DNA of 64,000 nucleotides from Phycisphaeraceae bacterium (GCA_026126305.1 JAHCJI010000002.1:186001-250000), one strand, 5' to 3'. Numbered from the stretch's first letter, positions 17,987 through 28,046 are shown. Translations and numbers: made by a program. Notes: generated by a model from the letters alone, not told the origin.

Positions 17987-19042
17987 TTAACGACCGTCCA
18001 GCGAGAACCAGTCGGGCAACACCGGCACAACGACGAAGGCCACGGGCCGTGACCGGCCGTCGGGGCCGATCGTTGCGAGCAGTGCCTCGGCCAGGCTCAT
18101 GCTGGGGATCTGCGGACCTATCGTAGTGGTTGCTGGCGTTTGACTCGCCGGGACGATCACCAGCGCGTAGCCCTTGGGAATGGAGCCCCGCAACGCAAGC
18201 CGGACAAACAGCGGTCCCTCGTCGAGCGCCGTCGTCGGCGCGGGTTGTGTCAAGAGCGTGCCGGTCCGTGATCCACCCGGTTGCAGCGGCAGGAATTGGG
18301 GGCAGAACTCAAAACTCAGCACCGGACGATTCGGGCCTGGGGCCGGCCAGGCCCGCCCGGCGATCGCGATCCTGCCCGGGCCGATGGTGAACGGGCCCAG
18401 GTCGGTCTCGATGATGCGTTGCCCGGCCAGCGGGCCTTTGGCCATGTGTGACCACTGGGTCGTCGCGCCCCACCAGGCACGTTCGAGCGGGCCCGGCACA
18501 CCCATCGCCCCGCGCAGGTCGGGAAGGTCCACGAGGGGCACCAAGGCGATCTCCATACCGTTCTTTCGCCACAGGGCCTCGGCCTGAGGGTCCAAGGCTC
18601 CGCGCGTGTTGCTGTAGAGCGCGAGTGCGTCCATGCCAGGACGCATGGGTGCCAATGCCTGCTGCGCAGACACGAACGCTTCAAAGGTCGATGGGACCGC
18701 ATCCTCGGCATGGGTGGGGGGACCGGCCTTGTCTGTTGCTTGCCCTTGAGAATCCGAGGCTGCTTCGGATTGGGCCTGGGCCTGTATGGCCTGCCATTGC
18801 TCGTACAGGCGTGCGAGTTCCGCGTTGTCCCAGGCCCTTCGCCACGCCGCCGCGTCCAAGGCCCACAGCCGAAGTTCCATGCCGTGGCCCGCTACGGCCG
18901 CGACGGGTTCGAGGTCCACGGGTTTTGGGGCGTTGGGTATGCGGACACTGCCCGCACATGATGCCATGGCCAAGGCCGCCACCATGACTGGGATGGTACT
19001 GAGTCGAAAGGCGGCCTGTGGCTTCGAGACACGCATAGGCAC
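17987..19042 (-). CDS. Hypothetical lipoprotein
   Basis: Not recognised. The protein is about 350 residues with a signal peptide ending in a lipobox (ALAMASC, Cys near residue 29), so it should be lipid-anchored outside the cytoplasmic membrane. The mature part is Ala/Pro-rich with a Gln/Ala/Ser-rich stretch at about residues 85-110 and no motif I can name. The GTG at 19042 directly follows the stop of the upstream LOG gene, and an ATG at 19036 is equally plausible. The pair is probably co-transcribed. Confidence 0.65.
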   Translation of the reverse strand: MPMRVSKPQAAFRLSTIPVMVAALAMASCAGSVRIPNAPKPVDLEPVAAVAGHGMELRLWALDAAAWRRAWDNAELARLYEQWQAIQAQAQSEAASDSQGQATDKAGPPTHAEDAVPSTFEAFVSAQQALAPMRPGMDALALYSNTRGALDPQAEALWRKNGMEIALVPLVDLPDLRGAMGVPGPLERAWWGATTQWSHMAKGPLAGQRIIETDLGPFTIGPGRIAIAGRAWPAPGPNRPVLSFEFCPQFLPLQPGGSRTGTLLTQPAPTTALDEGPLFVRLALRGSIPKGYALVIVPASQTPATTTIGPQIPSMSLAEALLATIGPDGRSRPVAFVVVPVLPDWFSLDGR

Positions 19043-20134
19043 TTAGGACGCGTCGAGTTCGTTGATGCGGTCGATGAGTCTGCGGACCATCCCGAAGTCC
19101 CGCTTGGTGTGCGTGAATGTGATGCGCGGCAGATCCAGGAACTCATCTTCCTGTTCGAGTGGTCCGCCCTGTCGGATCTGGCCCGCCTTGACCAATCGCG
19201 AGAATTCCTGGTTGAGCGTTTCCATGTGCCCGTCGGAGAGGCGGCGGCGGACGCGGATGGCAAGGTCGTCGCCCACATACCTCGATCCGTGGTAGTTCCG
19301 GTAAAAGTCCAGCACATGCCGAACGGCGTCCTGCGGGTTTCGGGCGTGGTAATACAGCGCCGTATCGTCTTCGCTGATCATGCGCCGGCTGAGCAGGGCA
19401 TTGCGGGCGAAGGCGTGGAACTCTTCCCAGTACCCACCGCCCTGGCCTTCGAGCATCACAATGGGGATCATCCCGCTCTTGCCCGTCTGCACCAGCGTCA
19501 GTGTCTCGTAGACCTCGTCCATGGTCCCGAATCCGCCGGGGAAGAGTGCGACCGCTTCGGCCTGCGACAGGAACATCAGTTTCCGCGTGAAGAAGTAACG
19601 GAAGTGGATCAGCTTCTCGTCGCCGTGGATGACGCTGTTGGCGGTTGTCTCAAAGGGCAATCGGATGGCCACGCCGAAACTGGCGCTCTTGCCCGGGCCC
19701 ACGTGGCCGGCCTTCATGATGCCGTCGCCCGCGCCGGTGATGACCATCCAGCCCGCTTCGGCCATATGGCGCGAGAAGTCCACGCAACTGGTGAAGTCTG
19801 GATGGTCCTCGGGCGTGCGGGCGGACCCGAAGATGGTCACCTTGTGCGCGTGGGCGTAGCGACCGAACACCCGGTAGGCGTACCGCAGTTCTTTGAACGC
19901 GGCCGTCATGAGTTTCAATTCGCCGCGATTGCGCCCATCGGGCAGCAACTTGAGCCCCGAGGCCACCAGCTCGCCAACGAGTTTGCGATCGAAGGTATCG
20001 GCCTGTTCGGGGGCGACCAGGTCGACCAGTTCCTCGATGCGCCGGCCTACCTCCTGCCAATCCGTGCGGGAGCGGGGCGTGCCCGAGAGCGATTCTGGAC
20101 CTGAATGGATCTTGTTGTCCGTGCCGTCGTGCAT
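19043..20134 (-). CDS. LOG-family (TIGR00730-like) Rossmann protein
   Basis: The 363-residue protein has the LOG/lysine-decarboxylase-like nucleotide-binding fold: TIFGSARTPEDHPDF, MVITGAGDGIMKAG and the diagnostic PGGFGTMDEVYETLTLVQTGK. Small LOG proteins release free cytokinin bases from nucleoside monophosphates. This one is longer, with an N-terminal helical region of about 100 residues and a C-terminal extension, like the bacterial PpnN-type or uncharacterised groups. The substrate is therefore probably a nucleotide but not defined. It is followed without a gap by the lipoprotein gene. Confidence 0.82.
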   Translation of the reverse strand: MHDGTDNKIHSGPESLSGTPRSRTDWQEVGRRIEELVDLVAPEQADTFDRKLVGELVASGLKLLPDGRNRGELKLMTAAFKELRYAYRVFGRYAHAHKVTIFGSARTPEDHPDFTSCVDFSRHMAEAGWMVITGAGDGIMKAGHVGPGKSASFGVAIRLPFETTANSVIHGDEKLIHFRYFFTRKLMFLSQAEAVALFPGGFGTMDEVYETLTLVQTGKSGMIPIVMLEGQGGGYWEEFHAFARNALLSRRMISEDDTALYYHARNPQDAVRHVLDFYRNYHGSRYVGDDLAIRVRRRLSDGHMETLNQEFSRLVKAGQIRQGGPLEQEDEFLDLPRITFTHTKRDFGMVRRLIDRINELDAS

Positions 20135-20170
20135 GGGGTCATAGCGTAGCCGTCGTGCGCGTGCCGGGGG

Positions 20171-23100
20171 CTACCAGCCGCTTCTCGGCTCGTCATGCTC
20201 CCGGGCAAAGCGTTTCAGGCGTTCCATCTGCCATTCGTCGTACGTCAGCCCGCCTTGGATGAACCGTCGCAGGGCGTCGAGAGGGCCCACCAAGGCTTGG
20301 GGCCTGGGGGCCGGGCTGGGGCTGTCCAGCGTGCCACGGAGTTCGACGGCCACGATCACCTCTCGAAGGAAGCGCACAAGTGCCCGCAACACGGTATCGC
20401 TGGTCGGGCGTGTCGAGAGCCGCATGTTCAACTGCCCGCCTTCCAGGTCCACCGTGCCGATCCCGTCGAGGACGACCGAGTCGGAACTGACCGCAAGCCG
20501 CGTGAAGGTCATCACCGGTCCGTCGATGTAGAACTCCCCATTGACGGCATCGTATCGGTCGGCCCCGAAGGTGACGTTCAGAGCTTCGACCGTGGCGCGG
20601 ATGGGCAATGGAAGGTCAACCGGCGACCCGCCGCGGATACGCAATGAACCACGGCCACGAATGCTCTGGGGGTCGCCGAAAGCACCGGCCAGGCCCATGG
20701 AAAGGTCCAGATCTCCGGAGCCGTACTCGTCCTTGCTCGGGCGATCCTGGACCGCGGCGATGATCCGTTCTGTATGCAAACCGGCCCCGTCGAGGTTGAA
20801 CTCATAGCGCATGGGCTCTTGGGGCGTCCTCCCCTGAGCCACTCGCCCCCGGCCGGCCAACCGTCCACCGCCACTCCCTGCGATGATCCGTGGGAGTTCC
20901 ACCGTGCCATCGCGGCGCACATCGGCATGGACTTCGACCGCCGACGTGTCGAGCCCCCAGACCGCGCCCCCAAGCGAACGCAGATGGAGTGTGGCCATCG
21001 AATCTGGGTTGGCCGTGGAGGCCCGGATGTCCAGTACCGAGTCGCGCATGTTCGCCATGGGCACGGTGGTTTGGTCGCCTTCTCGATTGGAACGCCGACC
21101 GACCTCGAAAAGATCGAAGGCCAATGGTGCGCCGGCCTCGATGGAGAGCGGGTGCCCCGGGCGCGATCGAACCCGAAGCCGCCCATCTTCCATGGAAATA
21201 CCACCAATATTCTTAAAGGCCATGCCGACCAAGGCGTCGGCGATCGCCGGTGACGCCAGCGCCAGCATCGGGCCGGGCACGCCCAAAGGGTGTTCATCGA
21301 TCGAAGCGTCGGCCTCACGCCACAATCCTTCGAGTTTGGTGTCGAGCAGAATGCCCCCCTGCCCGTCGGCCGACCAGCCGCCGTCGAGTGATACCAACCA
21401 GCCATCGCCACCGAAGGTCAGGTTGTCCAAGAGCCCGGCATAGGTTGTGGCACCACCCGGTCCCGTGGGGCTGGGCACCAGTTCGCGTCCGGTCAGCAAG
21501 CCGCTGACCCATGGCACTTCGACCCGCCGCCCATCACGGAGGATCGAGATTTCGTAGGGCGAAAGTTCGAACCGACGCATCGGTTTCTGCCCCATCGGGC
21601 CGTCGCCATACGAGGCGGTTTCGAGCCCCACCATCGCGTCGTATTCGCCCTGAGGGTCGTGCTCTTCAAGAAATGTGCTCAGACCGTTCCCGCCCCGTTC
21701 GCCCGCGAGCATCCGCAGAAACGGCGAGCCGAGTGACCCGCCTTGCAGCTCGATTTCCATACGTGTGGGTCTGGTCAAGAAACTGCCGCCTTCACGCAAC
21801 GCGTCGACGGGCAATTCGCCACGAAGTCGTACACGTCCGATTGGAGCGGACTGGTAGGAGCCCTCGGCCACGACCCGGTCGAAAGAGATCAATGGCCCCT
21901 CGTTGGTGGTCGAGACAACGATCGAACCCCGTCCATGGTCCATTCCCATCCGACCGCCAAGCCAATCGAACCGAAGTTCGTGCAGCCGCGCGATGCGGAC
22001 CTCGGCCGATGGTTCACCGCCCGTCACGCGCACGCTGGCCGAAACATCGGCCGAGCCGCTGATGCGGTACAAATCACGCATCTCGACAAGCGATCGGGCC
22101 AGTTCCGGCGCGACCACGGCGATGGCATCCTCCACCGGCGTTGCCAGATTCAGCCCCTCGGACGTAAACAGCACGAGCACGGATCCATCCCCAAAATCGG
22201 AACGGATGTTGGCGCGTATAGAGCCGCCATGCCGCGGCTGAGCACCAAGATCCGCCCGCAGACCCCGTGCATCCACGCGAGCAAACCCCGACACGCGATC
22301 GAGCACCAGCGCATGTCTCGCATCCAGCGGCACGGGCAACAGAGAGAGGCCTTTGGGCACAACCTCGGTCCACCAGTCCACATGCCCCTCATGGTCCCGT
22401 GTCACCCGTACCGTTGCGTCGAATTCCCCAATCGGTTGCAGCGCCCGCAGGATCTGGGCAGGTCCTGTGGCAGCTTCACCTTCGGGGACGGCCGCGAGCA
22501 GCGCTTGATGTACCGGCAGGCTCGACGCACGAATCTCCAGATCGACAATGGTGGTGCGAGAGTCGTCTTCGATCGGCACCCCGACATCCAGCCGGACACC
22601 AATATCACCGCCGGCCATGCTCGTCGCCCGCACGTTTTCTGCCCAGACACGCAGCGTTCGCGGCTTGCCGAGCGTGATCGTGTCGCGCTCGCTGGGCAGG
22701 AAGACGCGCAGCTCCACGTCCCGGGCGATGATGGGCATGGCGAAGGATTCGGGCACGAAACCAAAGTTCTGTGTCCGTGCCACGACCTCGACCCAGGTGC
22801 TGCCTTCCACGCCCGCCTGTCGCCGGACCCGGACCTGGGCACCGACTTCGCCGCCCATGGCAAAGGCGGGCAAGCGGCCCGGGCTTCCCGGTTGACGCAC
22901 GATCCCGTTCTGGATCAGGCCTCGATAGGCATCTTCGTTCAGCGCGATCTCGCGGATCTCCGGCGCGACCTCGTCCAGGGTACGACGCATCGTGTCGTCG
23001 TAGGGCACGTTGAAGGCCAGGATGTCGATATCGACGCCGGTGGCCGCCTGATCGATGGTGATCGTCACGGTGGCCAAGGCCACGCCATCGCCGGTGGTCT

Positions 23101-24598
23101 TTCCCTTGATGTTCTCGATCCGGATCTGCCCGTCATCGAACACGATGTCGCCCGTGATGTCGCCGGCGGGGTAGGGGAAGTGTTCATAGCGAACCGTCGC
23201 ATCACGAATCTGGCCTGTCCCAACGACGCGCTGGCGCACGCCGACTCCATCGGCGACCTGCGACACGCGAGCGTTCAACTCGACGGTTCCCGCGGGCTCG
23301 AACTTGGCCAGTACTTCTCGGATCTTGTCGATGACCGGGCTGGGGCGATGCAGCCAGGGGGTCTGAGGTCCCAGGGTGTACGGTTCGAGTGTGCCGACCG
23401 TGAACTCGTACAAGGGTTCCCCGCCGCCGAGCCAGACCCGCGCGTCCAGACGCACTCGTGCGTCTTCGATGGTGCTGTCCAGCGACGCCTCGAGCATGAT
23501 CGTCCGACGCCCCAGTCCAGTCTCGCCCGGCTCGTTGGCCGCCTGCACGCCGCGCCAGGCTACGTCCCGGCCCTGCCCGGGCGTGGGACGTTGCACGAGC
23601 CGCACCTTCCCACTCCCGCTCGCAGGGATGAGCGGTCGCAGCGTGCCCGTTTCGTCCGTCGGCACGGGCAGACGCAGGTCCAGACGGGCGTTGACCATCG
23701 AGTCATCCGGGAATGGCGCGGGCTCTGGCGTGTGGGCTTGCACGTCCAGGCTCACCTCCAGCACGTCGGATATCTGGTCATACCGCAGCGTCGCGCCGCG
23801 TGCCCGTCCACCGACGGCCAGTTCGCGATAGAAATCGCGCAACTGCCGCGGGATGGCCTCGGGTGGAAAATCGGCCATGTCGAAAGCGCCAAGACGGCCC
23901 GAGAACCCATCGGGCCCCAGGTTGCCCTCGAAACGAAGCGGACGAACGCTCGTGCTCCGCGAAGCGATCTCGAGCGCCGTCACGTCGTACGTGCCCGGCC
24001 GGTCACGCGAACTGCGTAGCGAGGCCGTGATCGGCAGCGATCGCAAGACGGAAATATCCCCGGCGGCGTCGTGCTCGCCGAGCACGATGTCCGCCTGATG
24101 CACGACGATTCCCGGCAGCACACCCACGGCCGCGCCCGAACCCTGGGGTGGATCGATCGCCAGGATGTTGAGGTCGAACTCTTCCAACGGCTTGCTCAGA
24201 CGCACCTGAGCGTTGAAGATGTCGATGCGCCGCACCAGAGGCTGCCCACGGGCGGACCCCCTCCAACCCAGCATGATCCGCCCCTCACGGACGGTCAGGA
24301 ATCTCGCGGCCTGGCCCTTCGGGGCGTTGTCGGCGTGGGGCGTCAGAAAGTCCACGTTCTTGAGAAGGATGTCGCCGCTGGTATCCAGTCGCAGCGTCCC
24401 GCCTTCTACGCGAACACCCAATTGGGCTTCCAGTTTGGGACGCAGGACCAATCCCGCCACGGGCGTGAGCAGGAGCGACGCGAACACGCACACCAGTACG
24501 ACCAAAATGACCAGCAACAGCGAGCATCGCACGAGCAACCGCCGGGCCATTCCCGGCCTGCGATCGCGCTTTGGCTTGGACGCCGGTACATTCACCAT
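20171..24598 (-). CDS. Large AsmA/YhdP-like membrane protein
   Basis: A 1475-residue protein with one N-terminal membrane helix (about residues 20-45) followed by long beta-rich sequence with repeated short strands, and an AsmA-type C-terminal region (VVLDGIGTVDLEGGQLNMRLSTRP). Members of this superfamily form elongated hydrophobic grooves thought to carry lipids across the periplasm, so a role in outer-membrane lipid supply or envelope homeostasis is the best inference. The length is close to YhdP or TamB. The ATG at 24598 is preferred over the adjacent TTG. No partner gene (such as tamA) is next to it. Confidence 0.72.
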   Translation of the reverse strand: MVNVPASKPKRDRRPGMARRLLVRCSLLLVILVVLVCVFASLLLTPVAGLVLRPKLEAQLGVRVEGGTLRLDTSGDILLKNVDFLTPHADNAPKGQAARFLTVREGRIMLGWRGSARGQPLVRRIDIFNAQVRLSKPLEEFDLNILAIDPPQGSGAAVGVLPGIVVHQADIVLGEHDAAGDISVLRSLPITASLRSSRDRPGTYDVTALEIASRSTSVRPLRFEGNLGPDGFSGRLGAFDMADFPPEAIPRQLRDFYRELAVGGRARGATLRYDQISDVLEVSLDVQAHTPEPAPFPDDSMVNARLDLRLPVPTDETGTLRPLIPASGSGKVRLVQRPTPGQGRDVAWRGVQAANEPGETGLGRRTIMLEASLDSTIEDARVRLDARVWLGGGEPLYEFTVGTLEPYTLGPQTPWLHRPSPVIDKIREVLAKFEPAGTVELNARVSQVADGVGVRQRVVGTGQIRDATVRYEHFPYPAGDITGDIVFDDGQIRIENIKGKTTGDGVALATVTITIDQAATGVDIDILAFNVPYDDTMRRTLDEVAPEIREIALNEDAYRGLIQNGIVRQPGSPGRLPAFAMGGEVGAQVRVRRQAGVEGSTWVEVVARTQNFGFVPESFAMPIIARDVELRVFLPSERDTITLGKPRTLRVWAENVRATSMAGGDIGVRLDVGVPIEDDSRTTIVDLEIRASSLPVHQALLAAVPEGEAATGPAQILRALQPIGEFDATVRVTRDHEGHVDWWTEVVPKGLSLLPVPLDARHALVLDRVSGFARVDARGLRADLGAQPRHGGSIRANIRSDFGDGSVLVLFTSEGLNLATPVEDAIAVVAPELARSLVEMRDLYRISGSADVSASVRVTGGEPSAEVRIARLHELRFDWLGGRMGMDHGRGSIVVSTTNEGPLISFDRVVAEGSYQSAPIGRVRLRGELPVDALREGGSFLTRPTRMEIELQGGSLGSPFLRMLAGERGGNGLSTFLEEHDPQGEYDAMVGLETASYGDGPMGQKPMRRFELSPYEISILRDGRRVEVPWVSGLLTGRELVPSPTGPGGATTYAGLLDNLTFGGDGWLVSLDGGWSADGQGGILLDTKLEGLWREADASIDEHPLGVPGPMLALASPAIADALVGMAFKNIGGISMEDGRLRVRSRPGHPLSIEAGAPLAFDLFEVGRRSNREGDQTTVPMANMRDSVLDIRASTANPDSMATLHLRSLGGAVWGLDTSAVEVHADVRRDGTVELPRIIAGSGGGRLAGRGRVAQGRTPQEPMRYEFNLDGAGLHTERIIAAVQDRPSKDEYGSGDLDLSMGLAGAFGDPQSIRGRGSLRIRGGSPVDLPLPIRATVEALNVTFGADRYDAVNGEFYIDGPVMTFTRLAVSSDSVVLDGIGTVDLEGGQLNMRLSTRPTSDTVLRALVRFLREVIVAVELRGTLDSPSPAPRPQALVGPLDALRRFIQGGLTYDEWQMERLKRFAREHDEPRSGW

Positions 24599-24625
24599 CA
24601 AAGCTCCGCGTGCCTCGGTCCGCCT

Positions 24626-25060
24626 TCAGGCCGTCGCACCGACGACCTCCGCGAGCCAGGTAGGCAGTGGGCAGGGGCGTCCAGCAGCATCCACGCACAC
24701 CAGTTCGGTCGTGGCCGAGGCCAAGGGCTGGTCGTGCAGTCGCTGGTCCTTTCCGTCGCCGGCTTGGGCCAGTTCCACTCGATACTGATGCCGCAGCCTC
24801 GCGCGTCCAGCTATGCTGGCCTCACAGACAATGCGTAGCACGTCGTCATACCGCGCGGGCCGCCGATAGGCCACTTCCAACTTTGTCACCACGAGGTACA
24901 CTCCCGAGGCTTCCATCTGGGCATAGGTCCGCCCGCTGGCACGCAGCGCCTCGGTCCGAGCCATCTCGAGCCATGGCACAAAACTGGCGTGGTGGGCAAC
25001 CCCCATCGGGTCGCACTCACAATATCGGACGCGCAGCTCGATCGTGTGGGCTTGGGGCAT
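24626..25060 (-). CDS. Acyl-CoA thioesterase, 4HBT/YbgC type
   Basis: A hotdog-fold thioesterase of 144 residues. The catalytic segment RVRYCECDPMGVAHHASFVP fits the YbgC-like consensus with the key Asp followed by GxxHHxxY/F and WLEMARTEALR. The natural acyl-CoA substrate cannot be deduced. The ATG at 25060 gives a normal family start (MPQAHTIELRVRY); a GTG 11 codons upstream is possible. It ends 27 bases before the large AsmA-like gene on the same strand. Confidence 0.88.
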   Translation of the reverse strand: MPQAHTIELRVRYCECDPMGVAHHASFVPWLEMARTEALRASGRTYAQMEASGVYLVVTKLEVAYRRPARYDDVLRIVCEASIAGRARLRHQYRVELAQAGDGKDQRLHDQPLASATTELVCVDAAGRPCPLPTWLAEVVGATA

Positions 25061-25155
25061 GGATTCGCAGGAGCGTGGGGTCGTGACGGGCACGCGGCGA
25101 GTCTAGCGTTACTGTTTCCCGCACGAGATTGCCCCGGAGGCGTACGACAGGCCGG

Positions 25156-25758
25156 ATGCCACACCCTGACACCAACCAATCATCGAATCCAAGCCAGCCC
25201 GCGAGTCCTCGCAACGTCGAGGTCCGCGCCCTGTTGCCAACGGACCCGATCGCGCCCATCACGGCCCTCTTGCATCGTGCCTATGCCAGCCAGCGCGAGC
25301 GGGGCATGGATCCGCTCGCGGGCCGCCAATCCGTCGAGATCACCCGCCAGCGCTGCTATCGGGGAAAGACCTTTGTCGCGCTCGAACCCGCGCCGGGCGT
25401 TCCTTCGGCCCATTTTGCCCGACGCCTGCTGGGCACGATCCTGTTCCAGGAGCGTGAGGACGCGGCCTTCCCGCCCATTTTCCTTCGCAAGGACGTGACG
25501 CATTTTTCGCAGTTCGCCGTCGAGCCCACGCTCCAGAAGTCGGGTGTCGGCACCGCGCTGCTGGATTGTGTCGAGCGCGAAACCCTCGCCTTGGGCGCGA
25601 CCGAGCTGGCACTGAGCATGGCCGAGCCCGACACGCCATTGCGAGAGTACTACGAGCGTCGCGGCTATCGCGTGGTCCAAACCTGGCAGTGGCCTTACAC
25701 GAATTACCTGAGCCTCATCATGAGCAAGACGCTGCGAGGCCAACCGGAGATGGCCTGA
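25156..25758 (+). CDS. GNAT-family N-acetyltransferase
   Basis: Acetyl-CoA-dependent acetyltransferase of 200 residues with unknown acceptor. The acetyl-CoA site is seen in FAVEPTLQKSGVGTALLDCVE (Q/RxxGxG/A type) and the C-terminal SMAEPDTPLREYYERRGYRVV motif. Homology is to the fold, not to a defined subfamily. The gene is the first of a four-gene run; its stop overlaps the trmB start (TGATG). The start is the ATG at 25156; an upstream TTG at 25129 is less likely. Confidence 0.82.
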   Translation: MPHPDTNQSSNPSQPASPRNVEVRALLPTDPIAPITALLHRAYASQRERGMDPLAGRQSVEITRQRCYRGKTFVALEPAPGVPSAHFARRLLGTILFQEREDAAFPPIFLRKDVTHFSQFAVEPTLQKSGVGTALLDCVERETLALGATELALSMAEPDTPLREYYERRGYRVVQTWQWPYTNYLSLIMSKTLRGQPEMA

Positions 25759-26492
25759 TGGGCTCCGACCTCAGCCGGGGCAAGACCCTCGACGACGCGC
25801 CGGGCATCGTGGGCGTCACCAAAGACGAGCTTGGACCCCTGCCCGACGATCTGCTCGAACGGCCCGAAGCGGCCAAGGCCAATCCCGCGCGCTGGTTCGA
25901 GCGGCCGAGCCATCCGCTGGAGATCGAGGTCGGGCCGGGCAAGGGCGGATTTCTCGTCGAGGCCGCCCGTGCCAGGCCCGGGCACAACTTCCTGGCCATC
26001 GAGCAAGACCCCGACGTCTATTTCTACACCGCCGACCGCGTGCGAAGACACCGAGAAGCCGGGGTCATGTCCAACGTACGAGTGCTGCGTGGCGATGCGG
26101 TGGCCTACTTCAAGTGGCGCCTTGAGGATTCTTGTGTGTATGCCGTCCACCTGTACTACTCCGACCCATGGCCCAAGCGCAAGCACCACAAGAACCGAGT
26201 GCTCCAGGGCGGCTTTTTAGCTGACTGCTGGCGCGTGCTGCGCGATGGCGGCGAGCTGCGTCTGGCAACCGATCACGACGAACTCTGGGCCTTTTACGAG
26301 CAACAGTTCCGGACGTGGTGCCATGGTGTGCCCGTGGGTTTTCAGGCCGCTCCATTCACGCTCGCAGACCTGCCCAGAATGCCTGCCGCGCCCGAGGACG
26401 GACTCATCGTCAGCAACTTTGAGAACAAGTTCAAGGAGCGTGGCGCGATACCGAGGGGTGCCATCCTGCGCAAGAATGGAGCCGCCCGATGA
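25758..26492 (+). CDS. trmB: tRNA (guanine-N7-)-methyltransferase
   Basis: Methylates G46 of the tRNA variable loop using SAM. Motifs include the SAM loop EIEVGPGKGGFLVEAA, the acidic AIEQDPDV, and the diagnostic YYSDPWPKRKHHKNRVLQGGF segment, with FENKFKERG near the end. The 244-residue length is normal. The ATG at 25758 overlaps the preceding stop by one base; the frame is open further upstream only as a shadow. It overlaps queC by 4 bases, linking two tRNA-modification activities. Confidence 0.95.
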   Translation: MGSDLSRGKTLDDAPGIVGVTKDELGPLPDDLLERPEAAKANPARWFERPSHPLEIEVGPGKGGFLVEAARARPGHNFLAIEQDPDVYFYTADRVRRHREAGVMSNVRVLRGDAVAYFKWRLEDSCVYAVHLYYSDPWPKRKHHKNRVLQGGFLADCWRVLRDGGELRLATDHDELWAFYEQQFRTWCHGVPVGFQAAPFTLADLPRMPAAPEDGLIVSNFENKFKERGAIPRGAILRKNGAAR

Positions 26493-27199
26493 TCACCGGG
26501 GCGCGTGCGGCGGTGGTGCTGCTCAGCGGCGGGCTCGACAGCGCCACATGCCTGGCAATGGCGCGGCGTGATGGCCTGTCCTGCCATGCTCTGACATTCG
26601 ACTATGGGCAGCGGCACAAGGCCGAAATCCATTGCGCCAAACGGCTGGCCCAGTCGCTGGGTGCGAAGTCGCACACGGTCTACACGCTCGACGTGGCACC
26701 GTTTGCCGGCTCGGCCCTGACCACGGGCGGACACGTGCCCAAGGATAGGGACAACCCAGGCACGGGCGAGATCCCTTCGACGTATGTTCCGGCACGAAAC
26801 CTCGTGTTCCTTTCCATCGCCACCGCGTATGCCGAAACGATCGACGTGAGCGATGTCTTCATCGGCGTGAACACGGTGGATTACTCGGGGTATCCCGATT
26901 GCCGGCCCGAGTTCATTGATGCGTTCTCCCGTGCCGCGGGCATGGCAACTAGACTCGGTACGCAGGGCGGCCGTCCACTAACCATCCACACGCCCTTGCT
27001 TCGCTTGTCTAAGGCTGAAATCATCCGAGCCGGCACAGACGCGGGCGTCGACTTTGCACTCACCACGTCGTGCTACGACCCTCAGTTTGACGAGCGAGGG
27101 CCCATCGCCTGCGGGCGGTGCGACGCGTGCATTCTGCGTTGGCGTGGTTTCGAGGCTGCCGGGCTGACCGACCCGGCACGTTACTTGGAGAATGTGTGA
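26489..27199 (+). CDS. queC: 7-cyano-7-deazaguanine synthase
   Basis: Converts 7-carboxy-7-deazaguanine to preQ0 with ATP and ammonia, a step of queuosine synthesis. The PP-loop VLLSGGLDSAT and FDYGQRHKAEI are present, as are STYVPARNLVFLSIA and the C-terminal zinc site CYDPQ...CGRCDACILR. Length 236 residues is typical. It overlaps trmB and queE at both ends, so translation of the three is probably coupled. QueD and QueF are not in the window. Confidence 0.97.
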   Translation: MITGARAAVVLLSGGLDSATCLAMARRDGLSCHALTFDYGQRHKAEIHCAKRLAQSLGAKSHTVYTLDVAPFAGSALTTGGHVPKDRDNPGTGEIPSTYVPARNLVFLSIATAYAETIDVSDVFIGVNTVDYSGYPDCRPEFIDAFSRAAGMATRLGTQGGRPLTIHTPLLRLSKAEIIRAGTDAGVDFALTTSCYDPQFDERGPIACGRCDACILRWRGFEAAGLTDPARYLENV

Positions 27200-27909
27200 T
27201 GAGCGAGCCCGCGCTGCCCATCGCCGAGACCTTCGTGTCCATCCAAGGCGAGGGCAAACTCACGGGCGTTCCTTCGTGGTTCGCCCGCGTAGCGGGGTGC
27301 AACCTGCGCTGCGGCTGGTGCGACACCCCGTATGCCAGTTGGCAGCCCAAGGGCGAATCCCGGCAGATCGCGGACCTCCTGGACGAGGCCAAGGCCTGCG
27401 GGGTTTCGCACGCCGTCCTGACCGGCGGCGAACCGATGATGTTCGAGGCCATCGCCAACCTGGCGCGCGGACTGGCGGACATGGGCGTGCACGTCACGAT
27501 CGAGACGGCCGGCACGATCCACCGTCCTGTCCACTGCGATCTGCTGAGCCTGAGCCCAAAACTGGCCAACAGCACGCCATGGAACGACTCACGAGACCCC
27601 GGCGGGGACTGGGCACGGCGGCACGAACAACGACGGATCAACGTGGACACCCTGAACGCGCTGCTGGCCGACCATGGTGAACGGCAACTCAAGTTTGTCG
27701 TAGGGAACCCCAGCGATCTGGCCGAGATCGAGTCGATCCTTGCCCGCCTCCATGGGCTGAACCCAGGAGACGTCTTGCTCATGCCCGAGGGTGTGTTGAC
27801 ACCAGACCCCGATGGTGTCCAATGGGTTGTCCGGGCTTGCATGGAGAGGGGCTGGCGGTTTTGCCATCGGCTCCATATCGAACTTTTTGGGAACCGTCGG
27901 GGAACTTGA
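27199..27909 (+). CDS. queE: 7-carboxy-7-deazaguanine synthase
   Basis: Radical-SAM enzyme that contracts the ring of 6-carboxytetrahydropterin to 7-carboxy-7-deazaguanine, the step before QueC. The cluster motif is CNLRCGWCDTPYAS (CxxxCxxC), preceded by ETFVSIQGEGKLTGVPSWFARVAG-type residues, with TGGEPMMF for SAM binding and SLSPKLANS. The length of 236 residues is typical. Its ATG overlaps the queC stop by one base. A 137-base gap precedes htrA. Confidence 0.95.
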   Translation: MSEPALPIAETFVSIQGEGKLTGVPSWFARVAGCNLRCGWCDTPYASWQPKGESRQIADLLDEAKACGVSHAVLTGGEPMMFEAIANLARGLADMGVHVTIETAGTIHRPVHCDLLSLSPKLANSTPWNDSRDPGGDWARRHEQRRINVDTLNALLADHGERQLKFVVGNPSDLAEIESILARLHGLNPGDVLLMPEGVLTPDPDGVQWVVRACMERGWRFCHRLHIELFGNRRGT

Positions 27910-28046
27910 GGGGCGATTCCCATCCAAGAACCGATCGGCAGACACGACTGGCTTGCGCATCCCAAGAATCTGGAAGCCGGTAACAGGCGAACCTCACCGG
28001 TCGTGGGCCGATAGTGTCTTTTGAACCAGCGTGTCAGGAGGTGCGT

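Noticed and set aside
21743..24019. Long plus-strand frame (758 codons)
   Set aside because: Antisense to the AsmA-like gene; composition is that of a shadow frame.
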